Shown here piece by piece: positions 8,812-17,614 of a DNA stretch of 64,000 nt. The position numbers and the translations under genes were made by a program. The stretch's first letter is position 1. Each line of letters begins with the position of its first letter. Location: contig NZ_CP108131.1 of the NCBI RefSeq assembly GCF_036203305.1, positions 6,076,001 to 6,140,000 on the forward strand, in the 5' to 3' direction. The notes under the pieces are model-generated. The model saw nothing but the letters and a program-made list of their open reading frames with translations, was not told the DNA's origin and made no database searches. The DNA comes from Streptomyces sp. NBC_00190. GTDB lineage: Bacteria; Actinomycetota; Actinomycetes; Streptomycetales; Streptomycetaceae.

Positions 8812-9092
8812 TAACCCCCCCGTAGAAGCGCATCCAATATTTGCGTGCGCAATTCTTGGGCGCCGATCGAGGAAGGATCAAGCGCGTATGAACACTACAT
8901 GCCTCGCCGCGCAGCGCTCTTCCATATCCACCAGGCGGACCCCTGACCTGTGATGGCATAGTGTCAGGCACTGTCAGACCTCCCGGCCCGCACGTAGGGG
9001 CCGGTCGAGGTGGCACAAGATTTATTTCATGAAGCAAACAATTTTGGCCGGCCGGGGGCTGGGCTGGCCATGGGGGCAGGGGGTGCAGGGGG
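8812..9092. promoter_or_regulatory. Divergent promoter region with small palindrome
   Basis: 281 bp between the ParA-like gene (leftward) and the lytic transglycosylase (rightward). It is clearly more A+T-rich than its surroundings, for example AAGATTTATTTCATGAAGC near 9018. A short inverted repeat TTGCG-TG-CGCAA at 8841-8852 lies 30 bp upstream of the leftward start and is a candidate operator. No clean -35/-10 pair can be assigned with confidence. Confidence 0.4.
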
Positions 9093-10211
9093 GTGGATGC
9101 CAAGAAGCTGATGGCCGCCGCCGCAGCGGCCATCGTCGCCACACCGATGGCCATCGGCCTGGGTGTGGTCCTGGTCGTGGCCGCGTTCGCCGACGACGAC
9201 AAGAGCCCGGGTCTCGGCGGATCGTGGCCGACGGCGGGCTCTTTGAAGATCGGGGGCAAGGACGGTGTCCCGGCCGAGTACGCAGGACTGATCACGGACG
9301 CGGCCGCGCGCTGCGACGAGGGTCTGCCGCCCGCGATCCTGGCCGCCCAGATCTGGGCCGAATCCAACTTCGACCCGACCGCGGTCTCCCGTGACAGCGC
9401 GGGTAATCCCATCGCCTCCGGGATCTCGCAGTTCATTCCGGGAACGTGGGCCACCGAGGGGATCGACGGTGACGGCGACGGCGACAAGGACGTGATGGAC
9501 CCGAAGGACGCGATCCCGTCCCAGGGATCGATGATGTGCGGGCTGCTCAAGACAGCCAAGAAGCACCCGGAGTACAACGGATCGGCCATCGAGCTCGCAC
9601 TCGCCGGGTACAACGCCGGCTGGGGAAGGGTCGAGCAGTTCGGCGGGGTACCCCCGGTCGGCTTCGCTGAAGGGCAGACCTACAACTACGTCAAGGCGAT
9701 CATGGCGCGCTCCGTGCTCTACACCCAGACCGGCGGGGGCGGCGGTCCCGTCGACCTCCCGCCCGGGTTCTCCCTCCCTCCGGACACTCCTCCGCAGGTG
9801 CAGACGGCCGTGGCCTGGGCGCTCAAGCAGAAGGGCGGCTGGTACAACCTCGGCGGCACCTGCACGAACGCCCACGGCGAAGACCCCGCCGGGTGGTGCG
9901 ACTGCTCCTCCCTCATGCAACAGGCGTACAAGGCGGCCGGAATCACCATCCCCCGCACCACGTGGGACCAGATCGACCTGCCCATCCGGATCGACCTGGA
10001 CCACCCCAAGCCCGGGGACCTGGTCTTCAACCCCGGCTCGGACGGGAACGAGAGCTCCCCCGGCCATGTGGCCATGTACATCGGCCAGGGCATGATCATC
10101 GAAGCACCCCGCACCGGAGTCCGGACCCGGATCGTCCCGTACGACAGCTGGCGCAACTCCACCAGCTACATGGTCAAGGCGGTCGCGATCCGGCGGGTGG
10201 TGAACTGGTGA
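9093..10211 (+). CDS. Secreted lytic transglycosylase fused to NlpC/P60 peptidase
   Basis: 372-residue cell-wall hydrolase with an N-terminal signal or anchor helix (residues 7-32). Residues about 60-205 form a soluble-lytic-transglycosylase (SLT) domain with the catalytic Glu in QIWAESNFDP (Glu90), GISQFIPGTW and the AGYNAGWGRV motif. After a Gly/Pro linker, residues about 233-370 form an NlpC/P60 domain with Cys271 in WCDCSSLMQ and His325 in SPGHVAMYIG. Such two-domain muramidase/peptidases (VirB1 or TcpG-like) open peptidoglycan for type IV secretion channels. GTG at 9093 is used; the overlapping ATG four bases later is in another frame. Transcribed divergently from the T4SS operon. Confidence 0.88.
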   Translation: MDAKKLMAAAAAAIVATPMAIGLGVVLVVAAFADDDKSPGLGGSWPTAGSLKIGGKDGVPAEYAGLITDAAARCDEGLPPAILAAQIWAESNFDPTAVSRDSAGNPIASGISQFIPGTWATEGIDGDGDGDKDVMDPKDAIPSQGSMMCGLLKTAKKHPEYNGSAIELALAGYNAGWGRVEQFGGVPPVGFAEGQTYNYVKAIMARSVLYTQTGGGGGPVDLPPGFSLPPDTPPQVQTAVAWALKQKGGWYNLGGTCTNAHGEDPAGWCDCSSLMQQAYKAAGITIPRTTWDQIDLPIRIDLDHPKPGDLVFNPGSDGNESSPGHVAMYIGQGMIIEAPRTGVRTRIVPYDSWRNSTSYMVKAVAIRRVVNW

Positions 10212-10237
10212 CGGACCTGAGGAGCGGGAGCACGACC

Positions 10238-10876
10238 ATGGCCGAGCAGCTGTACCACCCCTGGGGCGTCGTCAGCCCTGCGTTCTGGACCGGAGGAGCC
10301 GCCCCCGAGGATCCGGTCGCCGGGGCGGTGGCCGAGGAGGGCGTCGTGGAGGAACCGGCGGCGGCCGGGGACAGAGTCGTGGAGGCATCGGCGGCCGCAG
10401 ATGCGGTGGCCGCGCCGTCGCCCGCCGACAGCCGCTTCGTGGAAGATGCCCTGGCCGCGATCCGAAGCGCGGTCGGCGCCGCGCAGAAGGACAAGGCCGT
10501 TCTGCTGGCCGAGGAGCTGGACTCCGCCGTCACCGCCGAGTTCGGCGAACTGCACCTCGACACCGTCCAGGTCCGGGAGATCCGCGGCTACCTCGCCGAT
10601 CTGACCGGGCATGCGGAGACCGGACTGGCCTGGTACCTGCACGCCCTCCGCCTTCGCGGCGCGCTCCAGGGCCCTGACGCTCCGGGCACCCAACAGGCAG
10701 CCCGGCGCGCGTACAGCATGTGGCGCACCCTCCAGCCCGCCCGGGCCCTGGCCGTGGCGACCACCTTGCTGGATACCGTGACCGACGTACTGGGCCCCGA
10801 CTCCGATGCGGCCCACCGCACCCGCCGCGCCATCGCCGCTCTCCCCGGAGGCGTCCCAGCGTCCGGTGTCCGCTGA
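10238..10876 (+). CDS. Hypothetical protein, TPR-like C-terminus
   Basis: 212 residues. An N-terminal third rich in Ala, Pro, Glu and Val (low complexity) precedes an alpha-helical region (about residues 75-205) with repeated Ala/Leu-rich helices such as GLAWYLHALRLRG and QAARRAYSMWRTLQP, suggestive of tetratricopeptide-like packing. I do not recognise a named family. ATG at 10238 has GGGAG 7 nt upstream. A GTG at 10208 overlapping the transglycosylase stop (GTGA) would add ten residues and couple translation. It follows the transglycosylase gene closely and is probably in its operon. Confidence 0.65.
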   Translation: MAEQLYHPWGVVSPAFWTGGAAPEDPVAGAVAEEGVVEEPAAAGDRVVEASAAADAVAAPSPADSRFVEDALAAIRSAVGAAQKDKAVLLAEELDSAVTAEFGELHLDTVQVREIRGYLADLTGHAETGLAWYLHALRLRGALQGPDAPGTQQAARRAYSMWRTLQPARALAVATTLLDTVTDVLGPDSDAAHRTRRAIAALPGGVPASGVR

Positions 10877-10958
10877 CGCCGAATCTGAACCGTCTGCCAC
10901 CCAAGGTGGGCCAAACAGGTGAATAGGGCTGGTGACGGCGTCGTTAGGCTCCGTTCCT

Positions 10959-11507
10959 ATGACTCCTCCAGACCCTGCGGCCAAAACACGCTTCCTCGTC
11001 TTGCACGACTACGGGATGGGCGGTTCATGGTGGTGGATCCACGCGCGGTCGGCCCGGGAGATCCTCGAGACGTTCGCGTGGGCCGAGGTTGTCACCCGGC
11101 CGGAGACGGTGACCTGGGCCGAGGACGACGAGCTCGAAGAAGTCGACATCGACGCACCACTCATGCCTCCAGGTCTGGATGGCCTGCGTGCCAAACGTGA
11201 CGCGCAGCGCGGGCGTCCGGGCTTCGGCGCACTCGCGGACAGGAGCATCGTGTACGTGCGGCGCCACTGGGACGACGAGGACGACGGCGGACCCGTCTAC
11301 CTCATGGAGGTGGAATCCGACGGGCGCCGGACCCGGGAAGTGGAGCTGGCTGGGGACGGGAGCGGCCTCATCAGGAGCGGGCCTGACGACTGGCCCTTCA
11401 ACCCACCGGTCGTCGACTTCTTCGACCCGGAACTGGCTGGCCAGGAGATCACCCGGGAAGAGTTCGAGGAGCAGTGGGAACGCGCCCGCCCCGCTGCAGG
11501 CCTGTAG
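10959..11507 (+). CDS. Hypothetical acidic protein
   Basis: 182-residue soluble protein of unknown function. It is rich in Trp, Asp and Glu and begins MTPPDPAAKTRFLVLHDYG; a stretch of acidic residues (AEDDELEEVDID) and several Trp (GGSWWWIHAR) are conspicuous. The pattern is like other small Streptomyces-specific hypothetical proteins. The ATG at 10959 is preferred to an in-frame GTG at 10932 because the intervening residues look non-conserved. No signal peptide or membrane segment. Confidence 0.65.
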   Translation: MTPPDPAAKTRFLVLHDYGMGGSWWWIHARSAREILETFAWAEVVTRPETVTWAEDDELEEVDIDAPLMPPGLDGLRAKRDAQRGRPGFGALADRSIVYVRRHWDDEDDGGPVYLMEVESDGRRTREVELAGDGSGLIRSGPDDWPFNPPVVDFFDPELAGQEITREEFEEQWERARPAAGL

Positions 11508-12160
11508 CCGCCACACCACGCGATCCAGCCTTGATGGCGAACGGACCAAGTCCGGTAACAGCGGACATCCGGACACCCCGGCGCTGTGGAGGAAACAGCT
11601 GAGGCTGTCACCTCTGGGAGGTGACAGCCTCAGGGCGGTCCACGCGCCAACGCGGAGCAGCCGAGGTCCCACGCGGCAGGGTTTGCAGCCAGTAGCCGTC
11701 AGGGGGACTGTCCAAGCGGTGCCTCACCGGCCTGGTTGCTCCAGCGTCATTCGGAGGGGACCGGAACACAAGCTTGACTTGGACAAAGCAGAGCCAACAC
11801 ATGGCTCATAGCCGTACCTGTGGCCGAAAAGAGCCCATCACGGTGTGCCGAGTCCACGGCCCGGACGCCCGCCGGTCACAGAGTTCCCAGTTCAGGAGCG
11901 ACTGAGAACTGTTCCAGGACTGGCCCGTTCACGGCGTCTCACAGCGTCGTCCCGATGGAACGCCGGTGAGCCAAAAGGCCCGGCGACCTCGCCTGTCCGG
12001 CCGTTCATGGTCACGGGGCTGAGATGATTGGGAACGGCACCACAGCCGTGGGGGGAACGCCAAATACCCCTGCGTGCACGCCTTTTGCAGCCAGTAGCCG
12101 CTGGCGAGGCGCCACCTGTCGGCGTCTCGCCAGTCCACCCATAGTGAGGACTGCCCTTAC
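11508..12160. other. Gene-free stretch with two hairpins and a 17-bp direct repeat
   Basis: No convincing gene in 653 bp. It holds a strong terminator-like hairpin (listed at 11599-11633), a 17-bp direct repeat TTTGCAGCCAGTAGCCG at 11682-11698 and 12084-12100, and a second hairpin (12101-12113 with 12121-12133, 7-nt loop, one G-T pair) that begins right after the second repeat copy and ends 27 nt before the next start codon. The repeat might mark ends of a lost insertion or a shared regulatory element; no transposase or integrase remnant was recognised. Confidence 0.45.
11599..11633. terminator. Hairpin terminator downstream of hypothetical gene
   Basis: A perfect 15-bp inverted repeat (CTGAGGCTGTCACCT at 11599-11613 with its complement at 11619-11633) and a 5-nt loop, 92 bp after the stop of the gene at 10959-11507. 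There is no U-run, which is usual for Streptomyces terminators. Confidence 0.6.
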
Positions 12161-12475
12161 ATGCCCAGGAAGCCCAGCGCACCCTGTTCCAGCGCGCCCA
12201 GCTCCAGTAACCCCGGCTCCAGCGCGGTCGAGCCCGCCGTCGCGCAGTTACCCCGCCCCGAAGAGCCACCCCGCCTCACCCTTCCCCTGGTGATGGGCGT
12301 GATCTCCTTCCCCGTACTCGGCACGGTTCTGGCCGTCACCGGCATGCCGAGTTCCGAGATCTACCCTCTCCTCGCGTACTGCGGGGGCATCGGATCCGCC
12401 GTCCTCATCGCGGCCAGCGGGGGAAGGAAGCTGATCACCGGCCTCGCGGAGCTCGTACTCCGTGTGAGCCAGTGA
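12161..12475 (+). CDS. Small membrane protein, hypothetical
   Basis: 104 residues: an N-terminal Ser/Pro/Ala-rich tail of about 37 residues, then two hydrophobic segments at about residues 41-60 (LPLVMGVISFPVLGTVLAVT) and 68-85 (PLLAYCGGIGSAVLIAASG), and a short amphipathic end. It is likely an inner-membrane protein of unknown function. It is followed after 10 bp by the HTH regulator gene, so the two are probably co-transcribed. A hairpin at 12101-12133 lies just upstream of its start and could act in the leader. Confidence 0.6.
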   Translation: MPRKPSAPCSSAPSSSNPGSSAVEPAVAQLPRPEEPPRLTLPLVMGVISFPVLGTVLAVTGMPSSEIYPLLAYCGGIGSAVLIAASGGRKLITGLAELVLRVSQ

Positions 12476-12485
12476 GGGGACGGTC

Positions 12486-13274
12486 ATGGGACGCTCCGAG
12501 AACCCCGTCGACTTCTCCGTTCCCGAACGCGGCCACCTCGCTTCTCAGCTGCGCCAGTGCCGGGTGGCGGCCGAGCTCACCTACGAGCAGCTCTCCCTGC
12601 GGAGCGGGCTGTCGTCCGCGACGCTGAAGCGCGCTGCCGCCGGCAGGAAGACCCCCACCGAGGTCACCGTCGTCCGGTACATCAGGGCGTGCGGGGCCGG
12701 CGATCTGGAGATCGCCGCGGGCAAGGCCTACTGGCGGCGGGCACGGGCTGCCGAGCGGGGGTTCACCGGCCGGGGTCTGCCCAGCCCCTCGCTCATCGGC
12801 ACCGAGGGGGAACTGAGTCAGGCGTTGGTCAGCCTGTACCAGAAGGACGGCGCTCCCTCACTGCGCGAGATGCAGCGCAGGGCGGGCAAGGAATGGCTGG
12901 CTCTGAGCAGCGCTTCCCGGATCGTCAACCGCCAGGCGCTGCCGACCACGCCCGCCCAGATGGGAGCTTTCCTCCGGGCGTGCAGCGTCCCCGAGAAGCA
13001 GCACAAACCTTGGCTGGACGCTTGGAACAGGGTGGTCGGACCCGGGCGGTTCGTGGTCACCAGGACCGAGCGCCTGGAGAAGTGGCGGCTCCTCAGGAAC
13101 TCGGTGGTCCACCAGGATCCGCGGACCTTCGCCGAGATCGTCCACTCCATCCCCGGCGCCTCGCAGAGTGAGCGCGCGACGCCCGGGGCGATGTGGGACC
13201 GGCTGCTCTACGAGTCCTTCGTGACCCTCGACCACGAGGTCTTCGGCAAGCACCTGCGCGCCAAGATTTCGTAG
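12486..13274 (+). CDS. XRE-type helix-turn-helix DNA-binding protein
   Basis: 262 residues. The N-terminal part (about residues 17-75) is a helix-turn-helix of the XRE/Cro type: LASQLRQCRVAAELTYEQL, then SGLSSATLKRAAAGRKTPT. A second similar module may occur around residues 110-180 (LREMQRRAGKEWLALSSASR followed by LPTTPAQMGAFLRAC), so the protein may hold two HTH units. The C-terminus is unassigned. This architecture is common in Streptomyces regulators beside mobile or transfer genes. ATG at 12486 follows a GGGGACGGTC sequence with a weak Shine-Dalgarno. Confidence 0.75.
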   Translation: MGRSENPVDFSVPERGHLASQLRQCRVAAELTYEQLSLRSGLSSATLKRAAAGRKTPTEVTVVRYIRACGAGDLEIAAGKAYWRRARAAERGFTGRGLPSPSLIGTEGELSQALVSLYQKDGAPSLREMQRRAGKEWLALSSASRIVNRQALPTTPAQMGAFLRACSVPEKQHKPWLDAWNRVVGPGRFVVTRTERLEKWRLLRNSVVHQDPRTFAEIVHSIPGASQSERATPGAMWDRLLYESFVTLDHEVFGKHLRAKIS

Positions 13275-13317
13275 GGAGTCGCATCCGCCGAGCACATCTC
13301 TGCTCGCTTGCGAGGGG

Positions 13318-13353
13318 GAGGGGCCCGACCCCGGCTGTCGCCGCGGGCCCCTC
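13318..13353. terminator. Bidirectional terminator between convergent genes
   Basis: GAGGGGCCC (13318-13326) pairs with GGGCCCCTC (13345-13353), loop about 18 nt. It lies between the stop of the HTH gene and the stop of the convergent gene at 13382, the expected place for a shared terminator. Confidence 0.5.
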
Positions 13354-13381
13354 GCTCCGTCCTTCCTTTCCTGTGTCCGCG

Positions 13382-13897
13382 CTACAGCGGCGCGTTGAGC
13401 GCGGCCTCACGGCGGCCCAGCTCGGCGGCCGCCGGATGGACGGCGGCCATCGTGATCGTCTCGGATACCGACAGGTACATCTCGAAGGCCTCGTCCGCGC
13501 CCGGCGGTGGGGGAACCACGGGCGGAGCCTCTTGATGCCGGCCGGTCGCGCACGCGGCCAGCTGGAACCGAGGGGTGAAGGCGTGCAGGGTGTTGATCCA
13601 GTCGGCCTCGGCGAGCTCGCGGGCTGGTCCCTCCTCGCCCACGTAGGTGCGCATCCACCCCGCGTACAAGGCCGTCAGATGCTCCACGACCGCCGAGTGC
13701 AGGTACCAGCAGTGGGTGATCTGGTTGTGGAGCTCGAACGTCGTACGCAGCCAGTCCACCCAGCCAGCGAGCTCGCGCATCCGCAGACGGCGCTCGGGCG
13801 GCTCCATGGCGGCCCAGACCCAGCGCTGCGGTTCGCCCCGTTTCGCGGTGGGCGGCGAGGGCCACAGGTCGGCGGGATCGGTGAGCGGGTCAGACAC
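13382..13897 (-). CDS. Hypothetical protein, DUF4913-like
   Basis: 171-residue soluble protein. Residues about 40-115 carry spaced Trp/His residues (GWVDWLRTTF, HCWYLHSAVVEHLTALYAGW, DWINTLHAFTPRF) reminiscent of DUF4913 proteins that accompany actinobacterial conjugation loci; that match is by eye only. Its start overlaps the end of the VirD4-like gene by 8 nt, so it is translated from the same transcript and probably assists the coupling protein. Confidence 0.65.
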   Translation of the reverse strand: MSDPLTDPADLWPSPPTAKRGEPQRWVWAAMEPPERRLRMRELAGWVDWLRTTFELHNQITHCWYLHSAVVEHLTALYAGWMRTYVGEEGPARELAEADWINTLHAFTPRFQLAACATGRHQEAPPVVPPPPGADEAFEMYLSVSETITMAAVHPAAAELGRREAALNAPL

Positions 13898-15638
13898 GGC
13901 CGGCCTCCTCGGGGGCGGTGGTGGAGGCGGGCGCCTTCACCAGGCCGACGGCGTCCGCCGAGGGCCCGGGCGGGGTCGGGGGCACGGCGAGCAGCTTCTT
14001 GATGTCCCTGTCGCGGAAGGTCAGCCGCATCCGAACCTTGATGGGCGGCAGGTTCGTGTACTGCGCGATGGCCGTGAAGTCCGGGAGCTGCTGGAGGGAG
14101 TGGACGGGGGCGAGGTCGGTCTCGGTCGCGGAGGTGTTGGTGGAACGCTCGCCGCGGGATCGGCCGTGGGAGGTCTTCAGGACCTCGGTGCGCCCGTAGA
14201 GGCCGGAGAAGTACCGCAGCGTCTCCAGGTCTCCGCAGCCGGGCAGGAGCATCCGCAGGCCGGACGCGGAGAGCACGGTGTTGGCCTTCTGCACACCGAG
14301 GCGGTCGCGGAGCTGGGACAGGTCGTGCCACACGGTCAGGACGGTGATGCCCATGCCGCGGCCGGTGGTGAGGATGTTCGGCAGCCGGGGGTAGCGGAGC
14401 ATGTTGCCGGCCTCGTCGACGAGGACTCCGACGCCGGGGTCGAGCGCCTTGCCGGTGGCGTTGTAGCGGACCTCGGCGCCGTGGATGGCGGAGGCGATGA
14501 GTGAGGTGAGCAGTGGGGCGAAGCGGTCGGCGTCGGCTTCGGAGGCGATCAGGCAGATGGTGCCGTTCTCCTCGAGCCACTGCGCGGCGGTGAAGTCAGA
14601 GGAGGCGCAGGTCTCCCGGACTTCCTCGTCGGCGTAGACGCGGGCCAGGACGTTGAGGCTGAACTGGATGGAGCCGACTCCGTCCTCGTGCAGGCGCAGC
14701 CACGGGGAGGCGTAGTCGTCGGCGACCTCGGCGTAGCCGTGCTGGAGCAGGACGGCGCGGACGTGGTCGACGGCGTCCTTGCCGAGCGAGAGCCAGCGGC
14801 GCATGCCGTTGATGCCGGTGCCGGAGAGGTTCGCGGCGAGGAGGACGCCCTTGAGGACGTTCTTGGCCTGGTCGATCCACGGTGCGGCCCGCTGGTCGTC
14901 GCCGGAGGCGGAGGCCTCGGCCATCCAGGAGGCCATCCGGTCGGCGGCCTTGGCGTCGGTGCAGTAGTCGACCGGGGACCAGTGGTCGCTGGCGCGGCCG
15001 GGGATTCCGGCCGGGGCGATGACCCAGACCGGTCCGAGCGCGCGGCGGCGGGCGTAGATGATGTCGAGGTCGGCGGCCTTGGTGGTGGTCACGACCAAGG
15101 GACCCTGCCACTCGGCGGCGTTGGGCAGAACCAGTCCGGTGGTCTTCGACGAGCCGGGTACGCCGAAGACGGTGGCGGAGATGTTGGGCTGGGCGGCCAC
15201 GATCTTCTTGGTGCGCATCCCTCGGCCGGCCGTGATCCGGTTGGCCCGCTTCGCCGGATCCTTGGGGGCGGCCAGCCGACGCTCGACGGCGGGCCCGCCC
15301 CACTGCGCGCCACCCGCGCTGCCGCGCGAGCTGAACAGCCTGAGGATCCTCAGGAACACCAGGAACGGCACCAGGATGAGAACCGCCATCAGGGTGTAGA
15401 ACAGCCAGCTCGGCGGGTCCGGCTGATAGACCGAAGCCGGGCCCTTGACCAGTGCGGAGAGCGCGGTCGTGGGCAGGTCCTGGGTGGCGTGTGCCCAGCC
15501 CCGGCCCGAGAGGAACGAGGCAAGGGGCCCTGCGAGCAGGCTGGCCCCGCCGACCACCGCGACGGCGCCGATCCCGTACAGGGCAAGCACGGAGTTGTCG
15601 TCGAGCCCGGCGGACGCCGATGTACTGGGTTCGGCCAC
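13890..15638 (-). CDS. VirD4/TraG-like type IV coupling ATPase
   Basis: 582-residue inner-membrane ATPase of the TraG/TraD/VirD4 family, which in known systems recruits substrate DNA or protein to the secretion channel. Two N-terminal hydrophobic regions (about residues 18-44 and 78-102) anchor it. The Walker A is GVPGSSKTTG (159-168), with Ser in the usual Gly position. Walker B is GVGVLVDEAGN (Asp408-Glu409), followed by the typical TVWHDLSQLRDRLG segment. GTG start at 15638 abuts the TGA of a small upstream frame. Together with the VirB4-like operon 5 kb away it supplies the second motor of a T4SS-like machine. Confidence 0.85.
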   Translation of the reverse strand: MAEPSTSASAGLDDNSVLALYGIGAVAVVGGASLLAGPLASFLSGRGWAHATQDLPTTALSALVKGPASVYQPDPPSWLFYTLMAVLILVPFLVFLRILRLFSSRGSAGGAQWGGPAVERRLAAPKDPAKRANRITAGRGMRTKKIVAAQPNISATVFGVPGSSKTTGLVLPNAAEWQGPLVVTTTKAADLDIIYARRRALGPVWVIAPAGIPGRASDHWSPVDYCTDAKAADRMASWMAEASASGDDQRAAPWIDQAKNVLKGVLLAANLSGTGINGMRRWLSLGKDAVDHVRAVLLQHGYAEVADDYASPWLRLHEDGVGSIQFSLNVLARVYADEEVRETCASSDFTAAQWLEENGTICLIASEADADRFAPLLTSLIASAIHGAEVRYNATGKALDPGVGVLVDEAGNMLRYPRLPNILTTGRGMGITVLTVWHDLSQLRDRLGVQKANTVLSASGLRMLLPGCGDLETLRYFSGLYGRTEVLKTSHGRSRGERSTNTSATETDLAPVHSLQQLPDFTAIAQYTNLPPIKVRMRLTFRDRDIKKLLAVPPTPPGPSADAVGLVKAPASTTAPEEAGRV

Positions 15639-15863
15639 TCAGGCCACCATCCTCTTGTCTGTCTCCTGCCGGACTACTCCGGGCAGCGGGTGCGCGGGAG
15701 GGGGAGCGGCGTCCGGGGCGGCCACACGCGCCGCGACCGGCCACTCACCGTCGGGCGGGGGTGGCGTGAGCTCCCAATTCGCCCGCGCCGGCGCCCCGTA
15801 GCCCGTTGCGAGGGTATCGACCAGGGCCGCCGCGCGATGAGGGCAGGGTCCTCGGCCAGACAC
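15639..15863 (-). CDS. Possible small protein upstream of the coupling ATPase
   Basis: A 74-residue frame starting at GTG 15863 and ending immediately before the GTG of the VirD4-like gene. The last 60 residues have normal Streptomyces codon bias and a Pro/Ala-rich composition (WELTPPPPDGEWPVAARV), with no membrane segment. The tight junction suggests a real leader gene of the operon, but the start is uncertain and the family unknown. Confidence 0.4.
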   Translation of the reverse strand: MSGRGPCPHRAAALVDTLATGYGAPARANWELTPPPPDGEWPVAARVAAPDAAPPPAHPLPGVVRQETDKRMVA

Positions 15864-16294
15864 CAGACCCCGGAACGGAGCGTGAGGATGCTGCCTCCGG
15901 GGCCAGCGACCGTGTTCCCGCCATGCGAGGGCAGCAGTCGTCGCCCATGTCCGGGGTCTCGATCGACTGGGGTTCGACCCTGCAGACGCGGCGATGAACC
16001 CCGCCGCCCGCACTACCACCCACATCGGGAACTCTGCTCCCCGCGCCCGAGGGGAGGTTGAGCCTTCTGCCGCCGCCTGACGTACTGTCCCCACGCATGT
16101 TGGGCCGCTGCTGCGGGAGTGGATCTCCGAGGCCAGCCCGCCCCAGACCCTGTACAACCTCGTTGCCAGGACATCGACGCCGCGGCCGCACAGGCGCGTG
16201 ACCTGGCTCCAACGGTGACGGCCCGCCTCCTATCGATCCCGGATCCGGTCAGCCTCCCCTAGGGTGATCTTTTGTTTCCCGAGAGGATGAGCGC
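15864..16294. other. Gene-free stretch, possibly a decayed region
   Basis: No frame in these 431 bp has convincing Streptomyces codon bias over any length. The segment presumably contains the promoters for the leftward coupling-protein operon and the rightward lipoprotein gene, but no clear -35/-10 pair is visible. Short stretches could be remnants of an older gene; none is recognisable. Confidence 0.4.
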
Positions 16295-17614
16295 TTGAAG
16301 TCGACTCGTGTACGCCGGTGTCTCGCAGTCGGTGCAGCCTTGATGATGGCCGCCACAGCGGGGTGTACCAAGGCGCCGGACCGCGTTGACGCGGCCCCAC
16401 CGGCCAGCACAAGCGGACCGGCCGTGACCCCGCGCGTCGCCCACGACCCCCCGGCGAAGTTCAGTCCGTCGGGAGTCCTCATGCCGTGGGAGGCATCCTC
16501 CGGTCTGCTGAGCGTGGGTGGCACATGGCTGTCTAACACGCGGAGTCCAGTAGTCCTCCACCACGAGATGGCGTATGTAGCCACCCCAGACCGGCTGCTG
16601 GCGTTCGACACCACCAATGCCGAGACCAAGGACAGCATCACCCCCGAAGGCGAACCGCTCGCGAAGCTCACGCGAAATAGCCCCAACGGGGCAGCGCCGC
16701 CTGTCGTCACCGGGGGTAGTACCTCCCCACTGGTCCTCGCTCCGTTCCTGGTGCGGCAGGCCGCGGTCGGGACGCAGTCCGCGCGTACCTCGGCGGAGAT
16801 CGTTGCGGCGGACGCGGCCACTGGCAAATTCGCGTGGCGGCTGCCGTTCGAGGTGCCGGAGTGGACGAAGGAGGTGCTGAGCCCGCTGACTGTCTCGGTC
16901 GTCGGATCCTCTGGCAACGTCGCCGTCGTCACGCTCGCCCACAAAGACTCGGTGGTCTACTCCGCCTCGACCACCTACGCCATCGATCTCACCGCCCATC
17001 GCGTGCTGTGGACCCAGGACATGTTCAAAGCCTCCGCGGTCACGGAGGGCATGGTGACGGGCGAGAAGAGGAACAAGCCGATCGACGATTACTCCACTGC
17101 CGTCGGGTACGACCTCACCACCGGTGCCGAGCGATGGCACGGAGAAGAGCTCTACCGGCTCGACATGCAGTCGGCGGGGCCACACCTCGTCTTCCTCACG
17201 GCAAGCGACAAGTCCGACTACCGCACGACTTACCAGCAGTTCCTCGACCCTATGACCGGGGCGGTCAAGCAGAACCTGTCGAAGGCCGTGCAGGGGTCCA
17301 GGTGCGATCACGACGGCGCAGACACTGTGGTCTGCTTCGGCAGGGATCACGCCGTGGGTTTCGAGGGCACCAGCGGGGCAACCCTCTGGGAGCTCCCTGA
17401 CAAGAAGGCGGACCGCATCGCCCCCCGGGTCACCTCGGTGTGGCACGGACGGGTCTACGGCAGGACGGGCAGCGGCACCGTGGCCCTGGACGCCCGTACG
17501 GGTGCGGATGTGCCGGCTCAGCCGGGCATCGCCCCGGACCTCGTCAACGGCTACATCGCCATCGCCATCGACGCGTCCAGCAACGAGCTGATGGCCTACC
17601 AGACTGCCGGTTAA
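16295..17614 (+). CDS. PQQ-type beta-propeller lipoprotein
   Basis: 439-residue predicted lipoprotein. The signal peptide (RRCLAVGAALMMAATAGC) ends at Cys24, a lipobox with Thr at -3. The mature part has repeated WD-like or PQQ-like blades: AYVATPDRLLAFDT, EIVAADAATGKFAWRLP, TYAIDLTAHRVLWTQD, VGYDLTTGAERWHGEEL, AVGFEGTSGATLWELPD and GRVYGRTGSGTVALDARTG, i.e. five or six blades of a PQQ_2-type propeller. Such proteins bind partners or ligands outside the cell; no enzyme activity can be assigned. The start is a TTG at 16295 with GAGAGG 8 nt upstream. It is monocistronic. Confidence 0.8.
   Translation: MKSTRVRRCLAVGAALMMAATAGCTKAPDRVDAAPPASTSGPAVTPRVAHDPPAKFSPSGVLMPWEASSGLLSVGGTWLSNTRSPVVLHHEMAYVATPDRLLAFDTTNAETKDSITPEGEPLAKLTRNSPNGAAPPVVTGGSTSPLVLAPFLVRQAAVGTQSARTSAEIVAADAATGKFAWRLPFEVPEWTKEVLSPLTVSVVGSSGNVAVVTLAHKDSVVYSASTTYAIDLTAHRVLWTQDMFKASAVTEGMVTGEKRNKPIDDYSTAVGYDLTTGAERWHGEELYRLDMQSAGPHLVFLTASDKSDYRTTYQQFLDPMTGAVKQNLSKAVQGSRCDHDGADTVVCFGRDHAVGFEGTSGATLWELPDKKADRIAPRVTSVWHGRVYGRTGSGTVALDARTGADVPAQPGIAPDLVNGYIAIAIDASSNELMAYQTAG

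Noticed and set aside
1886..15638. Complete integrative conjugative element
   Set aside because: No integrase, excisionase, relaxase, tRNA or att pair is visible in the window.
15745..16212. Minus-strand frame in the gap before the coupling-protein gene
   Set aside because: Poor codon bias, Arg/Pro/Gly-rich, no recognisable domain.
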